DNA of 64,000 nt from Streptococcus moroccensis (GCF_030812835.1 NZ_JAUSTM010000003.1:1-64000); one strand, 5' to 3'; positions 52,142-61,489 are shown, counted from the first letter of the stretch. The notes: generated from the sequence alone by a model not told the origin. Program-made: numbers and translations.

Positions 52142-53891
52142 AAAGCCGTCCTTACTAGAACAAATGAAACCCTTTATCAAAGGATTCCAGCTTCCTTTTG
52201 TTATCGCTGTTATAGGAGCCGTCGTTGCTAATTTTATTACCGTTTATGGTCCTAGACAGGTCGAAAAATTAACCAATAAAATCACAGAAGGTTTAATGGG
52301 ACAGATGGATCTTGAAGGGATTGGAAAAATTGCCGGTTTTCTGGCAACACTCTACCTCATTAGTGCAGTTGTCAATTACCTTCAAGCCTTCATTATTAAT
52401 ACGATTGTTCAAAAATATTCACAGCGGCTTCGAACGGCCATCGCTAGTAAAATCAACCGTGTACCATTAGCTTATTTTGACAGTCATTCTCAGGGCGATA
52501 CTTTGTCACGAGTGACCAACGACGTTGACACCGCCTCTCAATCGCTTAACCAAAGTTTAGGAACTTTAATTACTGCGACTACCTTATTGATTGGGTCTAT
52601 TGTCATGATGGTGATTACGGACCATTGGCTTGCTCTGACAGCCATTGCATCAACCGTGATTGGCTTTGTAGGGGTAGCTCTGATTATGGGGAAAGCCAGA
52701 GGTTATTTCGAGGCCCAACAGCGCAATCTTGCTGCTGTGAATGGGTTTGTTGAAGAAACGTATTCTGGGCACAATGTGATCAGCAGTTATAATGCTATCG
52801 ATGAGACCAAAACATCATTTGAAGCCTTAAACGATAACCTTTACCAGTCCATGTGGAAATCTCAGACCATCTCAGGAATTATGATGCCTATGATGACCTT
52901 TATCGGTAATTTTGGGTACGTCATGGTCTGTATTGTCGGGGCTGTTCTCTTACTTGATGGGAGATTGACCATGGGAACAATTGTTGCTTTTATGATGTAT
53001 ATTCGTATTTTTACGCAACCTCTTCAACAGATTGCGCAAGCATTGACACAATTCCAAGCTGCAGGAGCAGCCATGTCCCGTGTTTTTGAATTTCTTAACC
53101 AAGACGAACTAGAAGATGAAACCGGTAAAACGAAACAATTAAATCGCTCAAAAGGAAATGTAACGTTTGATCAGGTCTCTTTTGGTTATCTTCCGGGGCA
53201 ACCCATTATTCATAACTTTACAGCTCAGGCCAAATCAGGGCAAAAAATTGCAATTGTAGGCCCTACGGGTGCTGGTAAAACAACAATCGTCAATCTTCTT
53301 ATGAAGTTTTATGACATCGATAGTGGTCAAATCTCAATTGATGGTAAAGATCTTAAATCAATGACTCGTGCGGAAGTTCACGACCAGTTTGCAATGGTTT
53401 TACAAGATACATGGCTGTTTGAAGGTACGATTCGCGACAACCTCATTTATAACCAAGAAGGGGTGACAGAAGACCAGATGATAGCAGCCACCAAAGCTGT
53501 TGGAGTGCACCATTTCATCATGACCTTAGCCGATGGTTATGAAACACGCTTAGACGATACCGTTAGTTTGTCTGTCGGTCAGAAGCAATTGCTGACGATT
53601 GCTCGGGCACTCTTGAAAAATGCCCCTCTCTTAATTTTAGACGAAGCAACCTCATCAGTAGACACACGAACGGAAGAAGTTATTCAGCGGGCTATGGATC
53701 GGTTGATGGAAGGTCGGACAAGCTTTGTGATTGCTCACCGACTGTCGACCATACGGAATGCTGACCTGATCCTAGTGATGAAAGAAGGCAACATTATTGA
53801 ACAAGGGACCCACGAAAGCCTTTTGGCTCAATCCGGCTTTTACGCTGACCTTTATAATTCTCAGTTTGAAGAAGACCCTGAAGAGGACTAG
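52131..53891 (+). CDS. Multidrug ABC exporter subunit B (heterodimer, EfrB/YheH-like)
   Basis: This partner half-transporter of 586 residues has six helices plus an ATPase. Walker A is GPTGAGKTT, Walker B is LLILDEATSSVD with the catalytic Glu, and the switch His is present (IAHRLSTI). The signature is SVGQ rather than SGGQ, complementing the degeneracy of subunit A. It is translationally coupled to subunit A after AAGGAGG. Confidence 0.88.
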   Translation: METKKPSLLEQMKPFIKGFQLPFVIAVIGAVVANFITVYGPRQVEKLTNKITEGLMGQMDLEGIGKIAGFLATLYLISAVVNYLQAFIINTIVQKYSQRLRTAIASKINRVPLAYFDSHSQGDTLSRVTNDVDTASQSLNQSLGTLITATTLLIGSIVMMVITDHWLALTAIASTVIGFVGVALIMGKARGYFEAQQRNLAAVNGFVEETYSGHNVISSYNAIDETKTSFEALNDNLYQSMWKSQTISGIMMPMMTFIGNFGYVMVCIVGAVLLLDGRLTMGTIVAFMMYIRIFTQPLQQIAQALTQFQAAGAAMSRVFEFLNQDELEDETGKTKQLNRSKGNVTFDQVSFGYLPGQPIIHNFTAQAKSGQKIAIVGPTGAGKTTIVNLLMKFYDIDSGQISIDGKDLKSMTRAEVHDQFAMVLQDTWLFEGTIRDNLIYNQEGVTEDQMIAATKAVGVHHFIMTLADGYETRLDDTVSLSVGQKQLLTIARALLKNAPLLILDEATSSVDTRTEEVIQRAMDRLMEGRTSFVIAHRLSTIRNADLILVMKEGNIIEQGTHESLLAQSGFYADLYNSQFEEDPEED

Positions 53892-54062
53892 TGACTAGCT
53901 TATTGGTCAGTACAGAATTCATCAGGACGAAAAGTTTGAACGCGTTTCATCTGTGAAAGCTTTTCTGAGTGCTCACAGTGGGTCTATCTGCTTCCATAAC
54001 ACTCCTGATTCAAGCTTTCTTAAAAAGCAAGTCACAGAAACACTAAAAATGTAACTAGCTAG

Positions 54063-54094
54063 AAGGCAACCGTTGAGAGCACGACGGTTGCCTT
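54063..54094 (+). terminator. Rho-independent terminator after the multidrug exporter region
   Basis: AAGGCAACCGT and ACGGTTGCCTT form a perfect 11-bp stem with a 10-nt loop. Confidence 0.8.
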
Positions 54095-54204
54095 TGTTGC
54101 TTAGGAAACCAATCACACATATAAATTTTTTAAGATGTCATAAAAAATCGGTAACCGAATAGGTTCGATTTCCCCTCCCTTTTTCATTTTTAGCTTCCGC
54201 ATAG

Positions 54205-54341
54205 CTCAAACAGTCAGAAAGTGACTGTTTGAGGTTGGAAATAGTGGAAACGACGTTTCCCTCTATTGTTAGGGCTGTAAAAGCTGATGAAATCAGCGAA
54301 TGAGAGCCCACTCAGCAGTGGCTCATTGGTGCTGAAGCACC
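54205..54341. repeat. Chain of four to five hairpins, BOX-like intergenic repeat
   Basis: Consecutive hairpins are seen. CTCAAACAGTCA/TGACTGTTTGAG is a perfect 12-bp stem (54205-54233). GGAAACG/CGTTTCC is at 54246-54260. GCTGAT/ATCAGC is at 54283-54297. GAGCC-ACT/AGTGGCTC is at 54304-54324. GGTGC-TGAA-GCACC is at 54328-54341. CTGTTTGAGGTTG followed by ATAG recalls parts of streptococcal BOX elements, but the match is partial and from memory. It could be a mobile repeat or a structured RNA. Confidence 0.5.
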
Positions 54342-54650
54342 TAATGACCTGTGCAGGGGTAACACTAAAACTGACATAGCCAGTGAGTGTCACTCCCAAC
54401 CACTGCGTCTTGTTTAACGGATGATAAATAATTAGAAGGCTAGGACATTTTTCCCAGCTTTTTTCTAATAATCAACTGAATGCTTAATCAGTGGACATTG
54501 TGCTTACTCAATTTTGTAAATTCATTGACAAGGTTTTTGATATCCTGTGACTGAAAGCTAAGTGTATATATTATAGACCAACTTTATAGATGGTTTTTAC
54601 ATGAACAAGTCAATAGACTCATAACCCCTAAAAATTTTTTAGAAAAACTC

Positions 54651-54693
54651 TTTACAAAGATAAAAATTCATGATATACTGGAAACGTTTCCAG
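54651..54693 (+). promoter_or_regulatory. susR promoter with LacI-type operator
   Basis: TTTACA, a 17-bp spacer and TATACT (54674-54679) form the promoter. CTGGAAACGTTTCCAG (54678-54693) is a perfect 16-bp palindrome overlapping the -10 box, typical for LacI-family repressors. It suggests autoregulation. It also resembles a cre site. Confidence 0.8.
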
Positions 54694-54731
54694 ATAGATA
54701 GAAATAGAAATGCTTTAGAAAGGAGGATATC

Positions 54732-55706
54732 ATGGCAACTATGAAAGATGTTGCTCACTTAGCAGGAGTGGGAGTTGGTACGGTGTCAAGAGTGATTAAC
54801 AATGGCCAAGTTAAAGCAACGACTCGCCAAAAAGTTGAAGAAGCCATTGCACAGCTTAACTATGAACCTGATAACTACGCCCGTGGGCTGAAACTTCAAA
54901 AAACCTTTATGGTCGCCCTTATCCTACCAACTGTTTGGCATCCTTTCTATGGTGAGTTTGCCTATCATGTGGAAAACGAATTGGCTAAACGTGGCTATAA
55001 ATGTATGATTTGTAATTCTGATGGACGAGCGGATCGAGAGTTAGAATACATCAAAATGATGCAACAAAATAAGGTCGATGGAATCATAGCCTTGACCTAT
55101 AGTGATATCGATCCATATGTGACCTCTTCCTTACCTTTTGTCAGTGTTGACCGGCATTTTTCAAATGAAGCGATCTCAGTTTCAGCAGATAACATGGATG
55201 CTGGTAGGCTTGCTGCTGAAACCTTGATGTCAAAAGGGTGTGATGTCCTTGCTTACATAGGAGGCCAACCGAGATTTCCGACTGAAATTGGCAAGCGTCA
55301 AATAGGATTTACAGATACTTGTAATAGCTACCAAAAAGAAAATTATTATCTCTTAGTCCCGGAACCCTTTGTCGATTTAGAAGGACAATTGGAAACGTTC
55401 TTCCGACAGCATCCAGATATAACTGGCATATTTACCATTAATGATTTTATGGCTTTGGATGTGATTGCGGTCCTTAACCAAATGGGTAAAAAAGTGCCAG
55501 AGGATGTCCAAATAATTGGATGTGATGGAATCCGAATGGCTTCTGATCGTCCACTCGTAGTTTCTACGATTCGGCAACCCATAGAAGAAATGGCCTTAAC
55601 CTCTGTCAACGCCCTCATTTCATTAATGAACAAAGAGGAAGTGAACCGGTACAATGTCCTTCCAATATCTTATTTAGAAGGAAGTACAACCAAAAAAGTA
55701 GTTTAA
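54732..55706 (+). CDS. susR: LacI-family repressor of the sucrose locus
   Basis: This 324-residue regulator starts with the LacI helix-turn-helix MATMKDVAHLAGVGVGTVSRVIN and hinge helix, then a periplasmic-binding-protein-like sensor domain. Its own promoter and that of the following permease gene carry near-identical operators. Position and neighbours correspond to SusR of the Streptococcus pneumoniae sus locus, so the effector is probably sucrose or a related fructoside. Confidence 0.85.
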   Translation: MATMKDVAHLAGVGVGTVSRVINNGQVKATTRQKVEEAIAQLNYEPDNYARGLKLQKTFMVALILPTVWHPFYGEFAYHVENELAKRGYKCMICNSDGRADRELEYIKMMQQNKVDGIIALTYSDIDPYVTSSLPFVSVDRHFSNEAISVSADNMDAGRLAAETLMSKGCDVLAYIGGQPRFPTEIGKRQIGFTDTCNSYQKENYYLLVPEPFVDLEGQLETFFRQHPDITGIFTINDFMALDVIAVLNQMGKKVPEDVQIIGCDGIRMASDRPLVVSTIRQPIEEMALTSVNALISLMNKEEVNRYNVLPISYLEGSTTKKVV

Positions 55707-55794
55707 TTACCTAAAATCAACTCTAGTTATCCTAAAGATGGTTTTAGTCAAAAATCTCATAGCGATTTGCTTTGAGGTTTAATCTTAGCAGAAA

Positions 55795-55810
55795 CTGGAA
55801 ACGTTTCTAA
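55795..55810 (+). promoter_or_regulatory. Second LacI-type operator, before the permease gene
   Basis: CTGGAAACGTTTCTAA shares 13 consecutive bases with the susR operator; the right arm is imperfect. It lies 20 bp before the first permease gene. Confidence 0.7.
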
Positions 55811-55830
55811 AATGTGCAAAGGAGAAAAAT

Positions 55831-56748
55831 ATGGCTACGTCAATAGCTAAAACGTCACTCTGGTCTAAGATAAGCAAGTACAAAATGCTCTATCTCATGC
55901 TGATTCCAGGACTTTTAATGACAATCATTTTCAAATACGTTCCGATGTATGGTGTTTTGATCGCATTTAAGGATTATAACCCATTGAGAGGTATTTTAGG
56001 AAGTGAGTGGGTAGGGTTTGAAGAGTTCCGCAAATTCTTATCAGCACCCAATCTTGGCATTTTATTAGGAAATACACTGAAACTTTCAATTTATGGACTT
56101 TTGTGGGGATTCTTCCCACCGATTATCTTATCCATTATGTTAAACCAATTGATGAGTGACCGTGTGAAGAAGAAACTACAGCTTATCTTGTATGCTCCTA
56201 ACTTTATTTCACTAGTTGTCATCGTTGGTATGGTCTTTCTATTCTTCTCAATTGAAGGACCGGTAAACAGTTTCCTAGGATTATTTGGCATTAAAGCTAA
56301 TTTCTTGACCAACCCAGATTATTTTAGATCCTTATACATTGCCAGTGGTATTTGGCAAGGCATGGGATGGGCGTCGACCTTATATACCGCAACCCTTGTC
56401 AATGTTGACCCAGCTTTGATTGAAGCCTCTAAACTTGATGGCGCGAATATTCTTCAAAGGATTCGCCATATTGACTTACCAGCGCTCAAACCTGTAATGG
56501 TCATCCAGTTTATCTTGGCTGCTGGTAATATCATGAGTGTAGGCTATGAAAAAGCATTTCTAATGCAAACATCCCTTAACTTAACAGCTTCAGAAATCAT
56601 CTCAACCTATGTCTATAAGCAAGGTTTGGTTTCTGGGAATTACTCTTACTCTACTGCAGTTGGACTATTCAATACTATCATTAATGTCATTCTTTTAATC
56701 ATAGTGAATAAGATTGTCCAAAGGATTAATGATGGTGAAGGGTTATAA
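55831..56748 (+). CDS. susT1: Sugar ABC transporter permease 1 (LplB-type)
   Basis: This 305-residue membrane protein of the carbohydrate uptake CUT1 class has six helices. MLIPGLLMTIIFKYVPMYGVLIAFKDYNP and the EAA loop EASKLDGANILQRIRHIDLPALKPV identify it as LplB-like. It is in an operon with its partner permease 9 bp downstream. The order matches pneumococcal susT1-susT2-susX-susH. Confidence 0.87.
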   Translation: MATSIAKTSLWSKISKYKMLYLMLIPGLLMTIIFKYVPMYGVLIAFKDYNPLRGILGSEWVGFEEFRKFLSAPNLGILLGNTLKLSIYGLLWGFFPPIILSIMLNQLMSDRVKKKLQLILYAPNFISLVVIVGMVFLFFSIEGPVNSFLGLFGIKANFLTNPDYFRSLYIASGIWQGMGWASTLYTATLVNVDPALIEASKLDGANILQRIRHIDLPALKPVMVIQFILAAGNIMSVGYEKAFLMQTSLNLTASEIISTYVYKQGLVSGNYSYSTAVGLFNTIINVILLIIVNKIVQRINDGEGL

Positions 56749-56757
56749 GGAGGACAT

Positions 56758-57645
56758 ATGAACGCACATCTTCAAACAGATTTCGATAGACGTATTTTGT
56801 GGATTAATAGAATCCTACTAGGTTTAATTGTTTTAATGACATTCGTTCCGCTCGTGTATATCTTATTGGCTTCATTTATCGAGCCATCGGCTCTATTATC
56901 AAAAGGCATTAGCCTTAACCCAGATGACTGGACAGTTGAAGGGTATAAACGTGTTTTTTCGGATTCTTCTATCCTAAGAGGCTTTCTCAATTCATTCCTC
57001 TACTCTACGGTTTACGCTTTGATTACGGTTGCTTTGTCCATGTTAACAGCTTATCCCTTGTCAAAGAAAGATCTTCCAGGACGTCAATGGATTAACGGGT
57101 TCTTAATCTTCACCATGTTTTTTGGTGGTGGATTAGTTCCGACCTATCTCTTAGTTAAGAATCTTGGCATGCTAAATTCCATCTGGGCTATTGTTTTACC
57201 AGGAGCCATCAATGTCTGGAATATCATTCTAGCGAGAACCTATTTCCAAGGCCTTCCTGAAGAACTCGTTGAATCGGCGAAACTGGACGGAGCTAATGAT
57301 TTTCAAATTTTCTTGAAAATCATGCTACCATTAGCCAAGCCGATTATGTTTGTCCTCTTTCTTTATGCCTTTGTTGGCCAGTGGAACTCCTACTTTGATG
57401 CAATGATCTATCTCAAAGATCCAAATTTGGAACCATTACAATTAGTTCTCAGAAAGATTTTGATTCAAAATACACCAGAACAAAATATGGTTGGTGGTCA
57501 AGCTGCTATGGCTGAAATGAAGCGAATTGCAGAAATGATTAAGTATGCGACAATCGTTATCTCCAGTGCACCGCTCCTGATCATGTACCCATTCTTCCAG
57601 AAATACTTTGATAAAGGTGTTATGGTTGGATCCCTCAAAGGATAA
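56758..57645 (+). CDS. susT2: Sugar ABC transporter permease 2 (LplC/YtcP-type)
   Basis: This 295-residue partner permease has six helices, with AYPLSKKDLPGR and the EAA loop ESAKLDGANDFQIFLKIMLPLAKPI. A good AGGAGG site precedes the start. No dedicated ATPase gene is present, so it presumably relies on a shared ATPase such as MsmK, as in pneumococcus. Confidence 0.87.
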   Translation: MNAHLQTDFDRRILWINRILLGLIVLMTFVPLVYILLASFIEPSALLSKGISLNPDDWTVEGYKRVFSDSSILRGFLNSFLYSTVYALITVALSMLTAYPLSKKDLPGRQWINGFLIFTMFFGGGLVPTYLLVKNLGMLNSIWAIVLPGAINVWNIILARTYFQGLPEELVESAKLDGANDFQIFLKIMLPLAKPIMFVLFLYAFVGQWNSYFDAMIYLKDPNLEPLQLVLRKILIQNTPEQNMVGGQAAMAEMKRIAEMIKYATIVISSAPLLIMYPFFQKYFDKGVMVGSLKG

Positions 57646-57716
57646 AGCTTCGATAGGACATAGTCCAAGTTATTTACTTCATTTTATAAATTAAAAAATA
57701 TTTAGGAGGTTTTCAA

Positions 57717-59330
57717 ATGAAAACATGGAAAAAACTTGCCGGATTTGGTTTAACAACCCTCTCTGCAATCACTCTTGCTGCATGTGGTAACTCTGGTGGT
57801 GGAGCATCATCACCAGACTACGAACTCAGTAATGTCACCTTCCCATTGGAAGAACAGGTCAGCTTAAAAATCACGACAGGGAGTTCAACATTAGCCCCAC
57901 AAGATCCTAATGATAAGCTGATTTATAAGCGTTTGGAAGAAAAAACAAACCTCCATATCGACTGGACAAACTATACTAGCGACTATGCTGAAAAACGTAA
58001 CCTAGACATTTCTTCAGGCGATCTTCCTGATGTGTTTTGGAATGCAGGAGCCTCAGATGTTGAATTGATTAATTGGGCAGACGACGGCGTTATTATTCCA
58101 ATCGAAGATCTAATTGAAGAGTATATGCCAAACCTTAAAAAAGTTTTGGATGATAATCCGGAATACAAGGCGATGCTGACAGCACCAGATGGACACATTT
58201 ATTCACTTCCATGGATCGAGGAGCTTGGTTCCGATAAAGAGTCCATCCATAGTGTGAATGACATGGCTTGGATCAACACCGAATGGCTTGATAAGCTAGG
58301 CCTTGAAATGCCTCAGACGACGGATGAGCTCATCACTGTTCTAAAAGCATTTAAAGAAAAAGATCCTAACGGAAATGGTCAGGCTGATGAAATTCCAATG
58401 TCTTTCATTAACAATGGAGGTAATGAAGATTTCAAATTGCTCTTTGGTGCATTTGGTATCGGTGATAATGATGACCATATCGTTGTAGGAAATGATGGTG
58501 TGGTAGACTTTACGGCGGATAACGAAGACTATAAAGAAGGTGTTGCCTTCATGCGCCAGCTGCAGGAAGAAGGCTTGCTCGACCCTGAAGCATTCGAGCA
58601 GGATTGGAATACCTACATTGCTAAAGGTAATGAACAGCGATACGGTGTTTATTTCACTTGGGACTCTAACAACGTTTCAGGAAGTGAGAACTACGATGTC
58701 CTACCTGTCTTGGAAGGACCGGATGGTCAAAAGAATGTGACTCGTACCAATAATATTGGTTTCTCACGCGATCGTATCATCATCACCAGTGCCAATAAAA
58801 ACTTGGAATTGACAGCTCGTTGGTTGGATCTTATGTATGAGCCACTTCAATCTGTTCAAAACAACTGGGGAACCTATGGTGATGAAGAACAACAAAATAT
58901 CTTTGAATTTGATGAAGCAAACAACATGCTTAAACACTTGCCATTAGAAGGTACAGCTCCAAGTGAACTTCGTCAAAAAACAGAAGTTGGCGGAGGTCTT
59001 GCTATCCTCGATGAATACTATGGCACCGTAACAACAATGCCAGATGACGCTAAATGGCGTTTGGATCTGTTAGAAGAAAATTATGTCCCTTATATGTCTA
59101 ATGATAATATCTATCCAAGAGTCTTTATGGATCCAGAGGATTTGGAAAAAATTGATCTGATTTCTGCCGACCTGATGGATTATGTTAACCGTAAACGGTC
59201 TGAATGGATTGTTAACGGTGGTGTCGAAGAAGAATGGGATGCATACATCCAAGAGTTAGAACGCTTCAAACTTTCTGAATTTGTAGCGATTAAGCAGAAG
59301 TATTATGACTCTTATAATACTGAAAAATAG
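57717..59330 (+). CDS. susX: Sugar ABC transporter substrate-binding lipoprotein
   Basis: This 537-residue extracellular binding protein has a signal peptide and lipobox LAAC with Cys23. It is a long LplA-like (SBP_bac_1) protein. NGNGQADEIPMSF is a calcium-binding-like loop common in this group. It probably captures sucrose or short fructooligosaccharides for the two permeases. Confidence 0.88.
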   Translation: MKTWKKLAGFGLTTLSAITLAACGNSGGGASSPDYELSNVTFPLEEQVSLKITTGSSTLAPQDPNDKLIYKRLEEKTNLHIDWTNYTSDYAEKRNLDISSGDLPDVFWNAGASDVELINWADDGVIIPIEDLIEEYMPNLKKVLDDNPEYKAMLTAPDGHIYSLPWIEELGSDKESIHSVNDMAWINTEWLDKLGLEMPQTTDELITVLKAFKEKDPNGNGQADEIPMSFINNGGNEDFKLLFGAFGIGDNDDHIVVGNDGVVDFTADNEDYKEGVAFMRQLQEEGLLDPEAFEQDWNTYIAKGNEQRYGVYFTWDSNNVSGSENYDVLPVLEGPDGQKNVTRTNNIGFSRDRIIITSANKNLELTARWLDLMYEPLQSVQNNWGTYGDEEQQNIFEFDEANNMLKHLPLEGTAPSELRQKTEVGGGLAILDEYYGTVTTMPDDAKWRLDLLEENYVPYMSNDNIYPRVFMDPEDLEKIDLISADLMDYVNRKRSEWIVNGGVEEEWDAYIQELERFKLSEFVAIKQKYYDSYNTEK

Positions 59331-59338
59331 GAGAACAC

Positions 59339-60754
59339 ATGGTTGAAGAACGATTTACTTTGCAACGAGCTCAAGATTATATTTCCAAATCTATCGGAAA
59401 CGTTAATGATCAGTTTAAGCCCGAAAAACACTTAACAGCTCCTGTGGGATGGATTAACGATCCAAATGGTTTCGTTTACTTCCGTGGAGAGTACCATCTC
59501 TTTTATCAATACTATCCCTATGATTCTTCATGGGGGCCCATGCATTGGGGGCATGTCAAATCAACTGATTTATTGCACTGGGAGCAGTTGCCTGTAGCTC
59601 TTGCTCCTGACATGGCTTATGATAAAGATGGGTGTTTCTCAGGCAGTGCAATTGTCAAAGATGATCGTTTGTGGCTGATGTATACTGGTCATATTGTTGA
59701 AGAGGACGGTTCGATTCGTCAGGTGCAAAACATGGCTGTTTCAGAGGATGGTATTTCTTTTACAAAATTAACCTCTAATCCTGTGATGACTGGTGATAGT
59801 ATTCCGGAAATTAGCTCAGCTGACTTTCGAGATCCAAAACTATTTGAAAAAGACGGTCACTTTTATGCAGTTGTTGCTACAAAGCATGTCGATCAGGTTG
59901 GCTGTATTGTTTTGCTAGGTTCAACTGACTTAGAGAATTGGTCCTTCGAATCGATCTTTTTGAAAGGAACGACAGATCAAGGGATTATGTGGGAATGTCC
60001 AGATTACTTCAATTTGAAGGGTCAAGATTGCTTAATCATGTCTCCTATGAAATTCCCACAGTCTGGCCAAGATTTTCAAAATCTTAATTCCAACATTATC
60101 TGTTTTGGTCATGTAGATTGGTCAACAAAAACATTTGTGCTCGAAAAAATAGACGAGATTGACCATGGTCATGACTTCTATGCAGCCCAATCCCTCGAAG
60201 ACAATCAAGGGCGTCGCATTATGATTGCTTGGATGCAAGCCTGGGGGAGAAAAATCCCAACACAAGACCTTAACCATAACTGGGCAGGCATGATGACTTT
60301 AGCGCGGGAGTTAACAATTGTTGATGGACAATTAGTCCAAACACCATTTTTACCAGGTAAAGGTAGGAATACTGTCGAATTAAGCCAGGGCGACTTATGG
60401 GAAGAAGAGTTGAAGTCACCGTCAAGATTGGATCTGATTTCTGAAGAACATGCGAGTTGGACTCTGACTATTGGAGGACCTTATGATTACATTAGGTTAT
60501 CGTTAGAAAACAATCAATTGACCCTTGATCGGAGCGGACTAGAGAATCAGCTAGGTGGTGAGGAAACAAGTCCTCTCCTAAAACGTTCTGTTCAGTTGCC
60601 AAATGGTGTCAATGAGCTAACACTATTTATCGACAAGTCTGCATTTGAAGTTTTTGCTAATAAAGGTAAAATTAGCATGACATCAACCTTCTATGCTAAA
60701 GTAAACACAGCCAAACTGACTGTTCAAACAGGAATCAGCAGGCTACAATATTAA
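59339..60754 (+). CDS. susH: GH32 beta-fructofuranosidase (sucrose/fructooligosaccharide hydrolase)
   Basis: This 471-residue cytoplasmic GH32 enzyme has the nucleophile Asp in GWINDPNGFVYF, the transition-state Asp in FRDPKLF and the acid/base Glu in MWECPDYF. A C-terminal beta-sandwich (LFIDKSAFEVFANKGK) follows. The ABC route delivers unphosphorylated sugar, so hydrolysis to glucose and fructose is expected rather than a sucrose-6-phosphate role. The start lies 8 bp after the binding-protein gene. Confidence 0.92.
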   Translation: MVEERFTLQRAQDYISKSIGNVNDQFKPEKHLTAPVGWINDPNGFVYFRGEYHLFYQYYPYDSSWGPMHWGHVKSTDLLHWEQLPVALAPDMAYDKDGCFSGSAIVKDDRLWLMYTGHIVEEDGSIRQVQNMAVSEDGISFTKLTSNPVMTGDSIPEISSADFRDPKLFEKDGHFYAVVATKHVDQVGCIVLLGSTDLENWSFESIFLKGTTDQGIMWECPDYFNLKGQDCLIMSPMKFPQSGQDFQNLNSNIICFGHVDWSTKTFVLEKIDEIDHGHDFYAAQSLEDNQGRRIMIAWMQAWGRKIPTQDLNHNWAGMMTLARELTIVDGQLVQTPFLPGKGRNTVELSQGDLWEEELKSPSRLDLISEEHASWTLTIGGPYDYIRLSLENNQLTLDRSGLENQLGGEETSPLLKRSVQLPNGVNELTLFIDKSAFEVFANKGKISMTSTFYAKVNTAKLTVQTGISRLQY

Positions 60755-60758
60755 TCTC

Positions 60759-60795
60759 AAGAAGAGGCTGTGTTTTGCACAGCCTCTTCTTTTCG
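60759..60795. terminator. Bidirectional terminator between convergent genes
   Basis: AAGAAGAGGCTGTG and CACAGCCTCTTCTT form a perfect 14-bp stem with a TTTTG loop. It serves the GH32 gene and the convergent TetR gene. Confidence 0.9.
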
Positions 60796-60805
60796 GCAGT
60801 CTGTT

Positions 60806-61381
60806 CTAGTCCCTATAAGTCAATTGCACTTGGCTTGTGATGAGTTGGGCAATTTCAGAAATGGGGTCAGTCATGCCTTTTTTAACCCAAAGGAGGAAGA
60901 CTGAGACGATGCTTGCAATAAACATCTCGTATTCATAGTCTGACTTATACTGTAGAGGTGTGATTTGATCGTCTTGGTCAAGGTCCTTGATGAAGTGGAA
61001 GAATTGTTCCATGATTTCTTTTAATAAATCAGAAAGAAAGGTGGTCTGGTTAGACATGACCAGGGCTCGGACAAAAATGTGATCTTCTTTCAGATACTCA
61101 AGGGTTTGTGAAATGGTCTGAAATAAGGCATCGTTCTTACCTTGTAACATAGAATCGTTAAGGAGAGCAGTGGTTAAGATGGCCATGAGCTGGTCAATCA
61201 TATCTGCGACCAGTTGGTCTCTCAAATCGTATTTGTCCACATAATGGTGGTAAAAGGTGCTGCGGTTGATCGCAGCCTTTTCGATGATATCACTAACGGT
61301 TAGGCGGTCAAACCCTTTGTCTAAGAGGAGTTCTGAAAAGGCTTGTTTAATCTTAGATTTGGTTTTTGTTTGTCGTTTCAT
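60806..61381 (-). CDS. TetR-family transcriptional regulator
   Basis: This 191-residue regulator has an N-terminal helix-turn-helix (LTVSDIIEKAAINRSTFYHHYVDKYDL) and a helical ligand domain. It is divergent from an ABC exporter operon, and a dyad lies between them. It probably represses that operon. Confidence 0.9.
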   Translation of the reverse strand: MKRQTKTKSKIKQAFSELLLDKGFDRLTVSDIIEKAAINRSTFYHHYVDKYDLRDQLVADMIDQLMAILTTALLNDSMLQGKNDALFQTISQTLEYLKEDHIFVRALVMSNQTTFLSDLLKEIMEQFFHFIKDLDQDDQITPLQYKSDYEYEMFIASIVSVFLLWVKKGMTDPISEIAQLITSQVQLTYRD

Positions 61382-61395
61382 GCGGGAACTCCTTA

Positions 61396-61414
61396 TTTCA
61401 ACACTCTGTTGAAA
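61396..61414. promoter_or_regulatory. Candidate TetR operator
   Basis: TTTCAACA-CTC-TGTTGAAA is a perfect 8-bp inverted repeat 15 bp from the TetR start codon and just upstream of the exporter promoter. Confidence 0.65.
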
Positions 61415-61422
61415 ATTGTCTG

Positions 61423-61451
61423 TTGAGTTTTAGTTTTGAAGATTATATAAT
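61423..61451 (+). promoter_or_regulatory. Promoter of the ABC exporter operon
   Basis: TTGAGT, a 17-bp spacer and TATAAT make a good promoter 39 bp before the start codon. A half copy of the dyad (TGTTGA) overlaps the -35 box. Confidence 0.7.
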
Positions 61452-61489
61452 ATTTTTAGGATGAAAGCAATACTGAAAGGAATGGGAAA

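Larger units (their letters stand above)
53892..54731. other. 840-bp intergenic region with hairpin array and SusR promoter
   Basis: This region begins with an ATG-less open stretch of 51 codons (53899-54054), possibly a decayed gene end. A strong terminator follows, then a chain of hairpins (54205-54341), an AT-rich stretch and the susR promoter. No intact gene is seen. Confidence 0.6.

Noticed and set aside
54246..54260. GGAAACG-A-CGTTTCC as a third SusR operator
   Set aside because: It has an extra central base compared with the two real operators and lies inside the hairpin array 470 bp from the gene.
55346..55654. Minus-strand open frame opposite susR
   Set aside because: It overlaps a well-supported gene, has no ribosome binding site and no recognisable motif.
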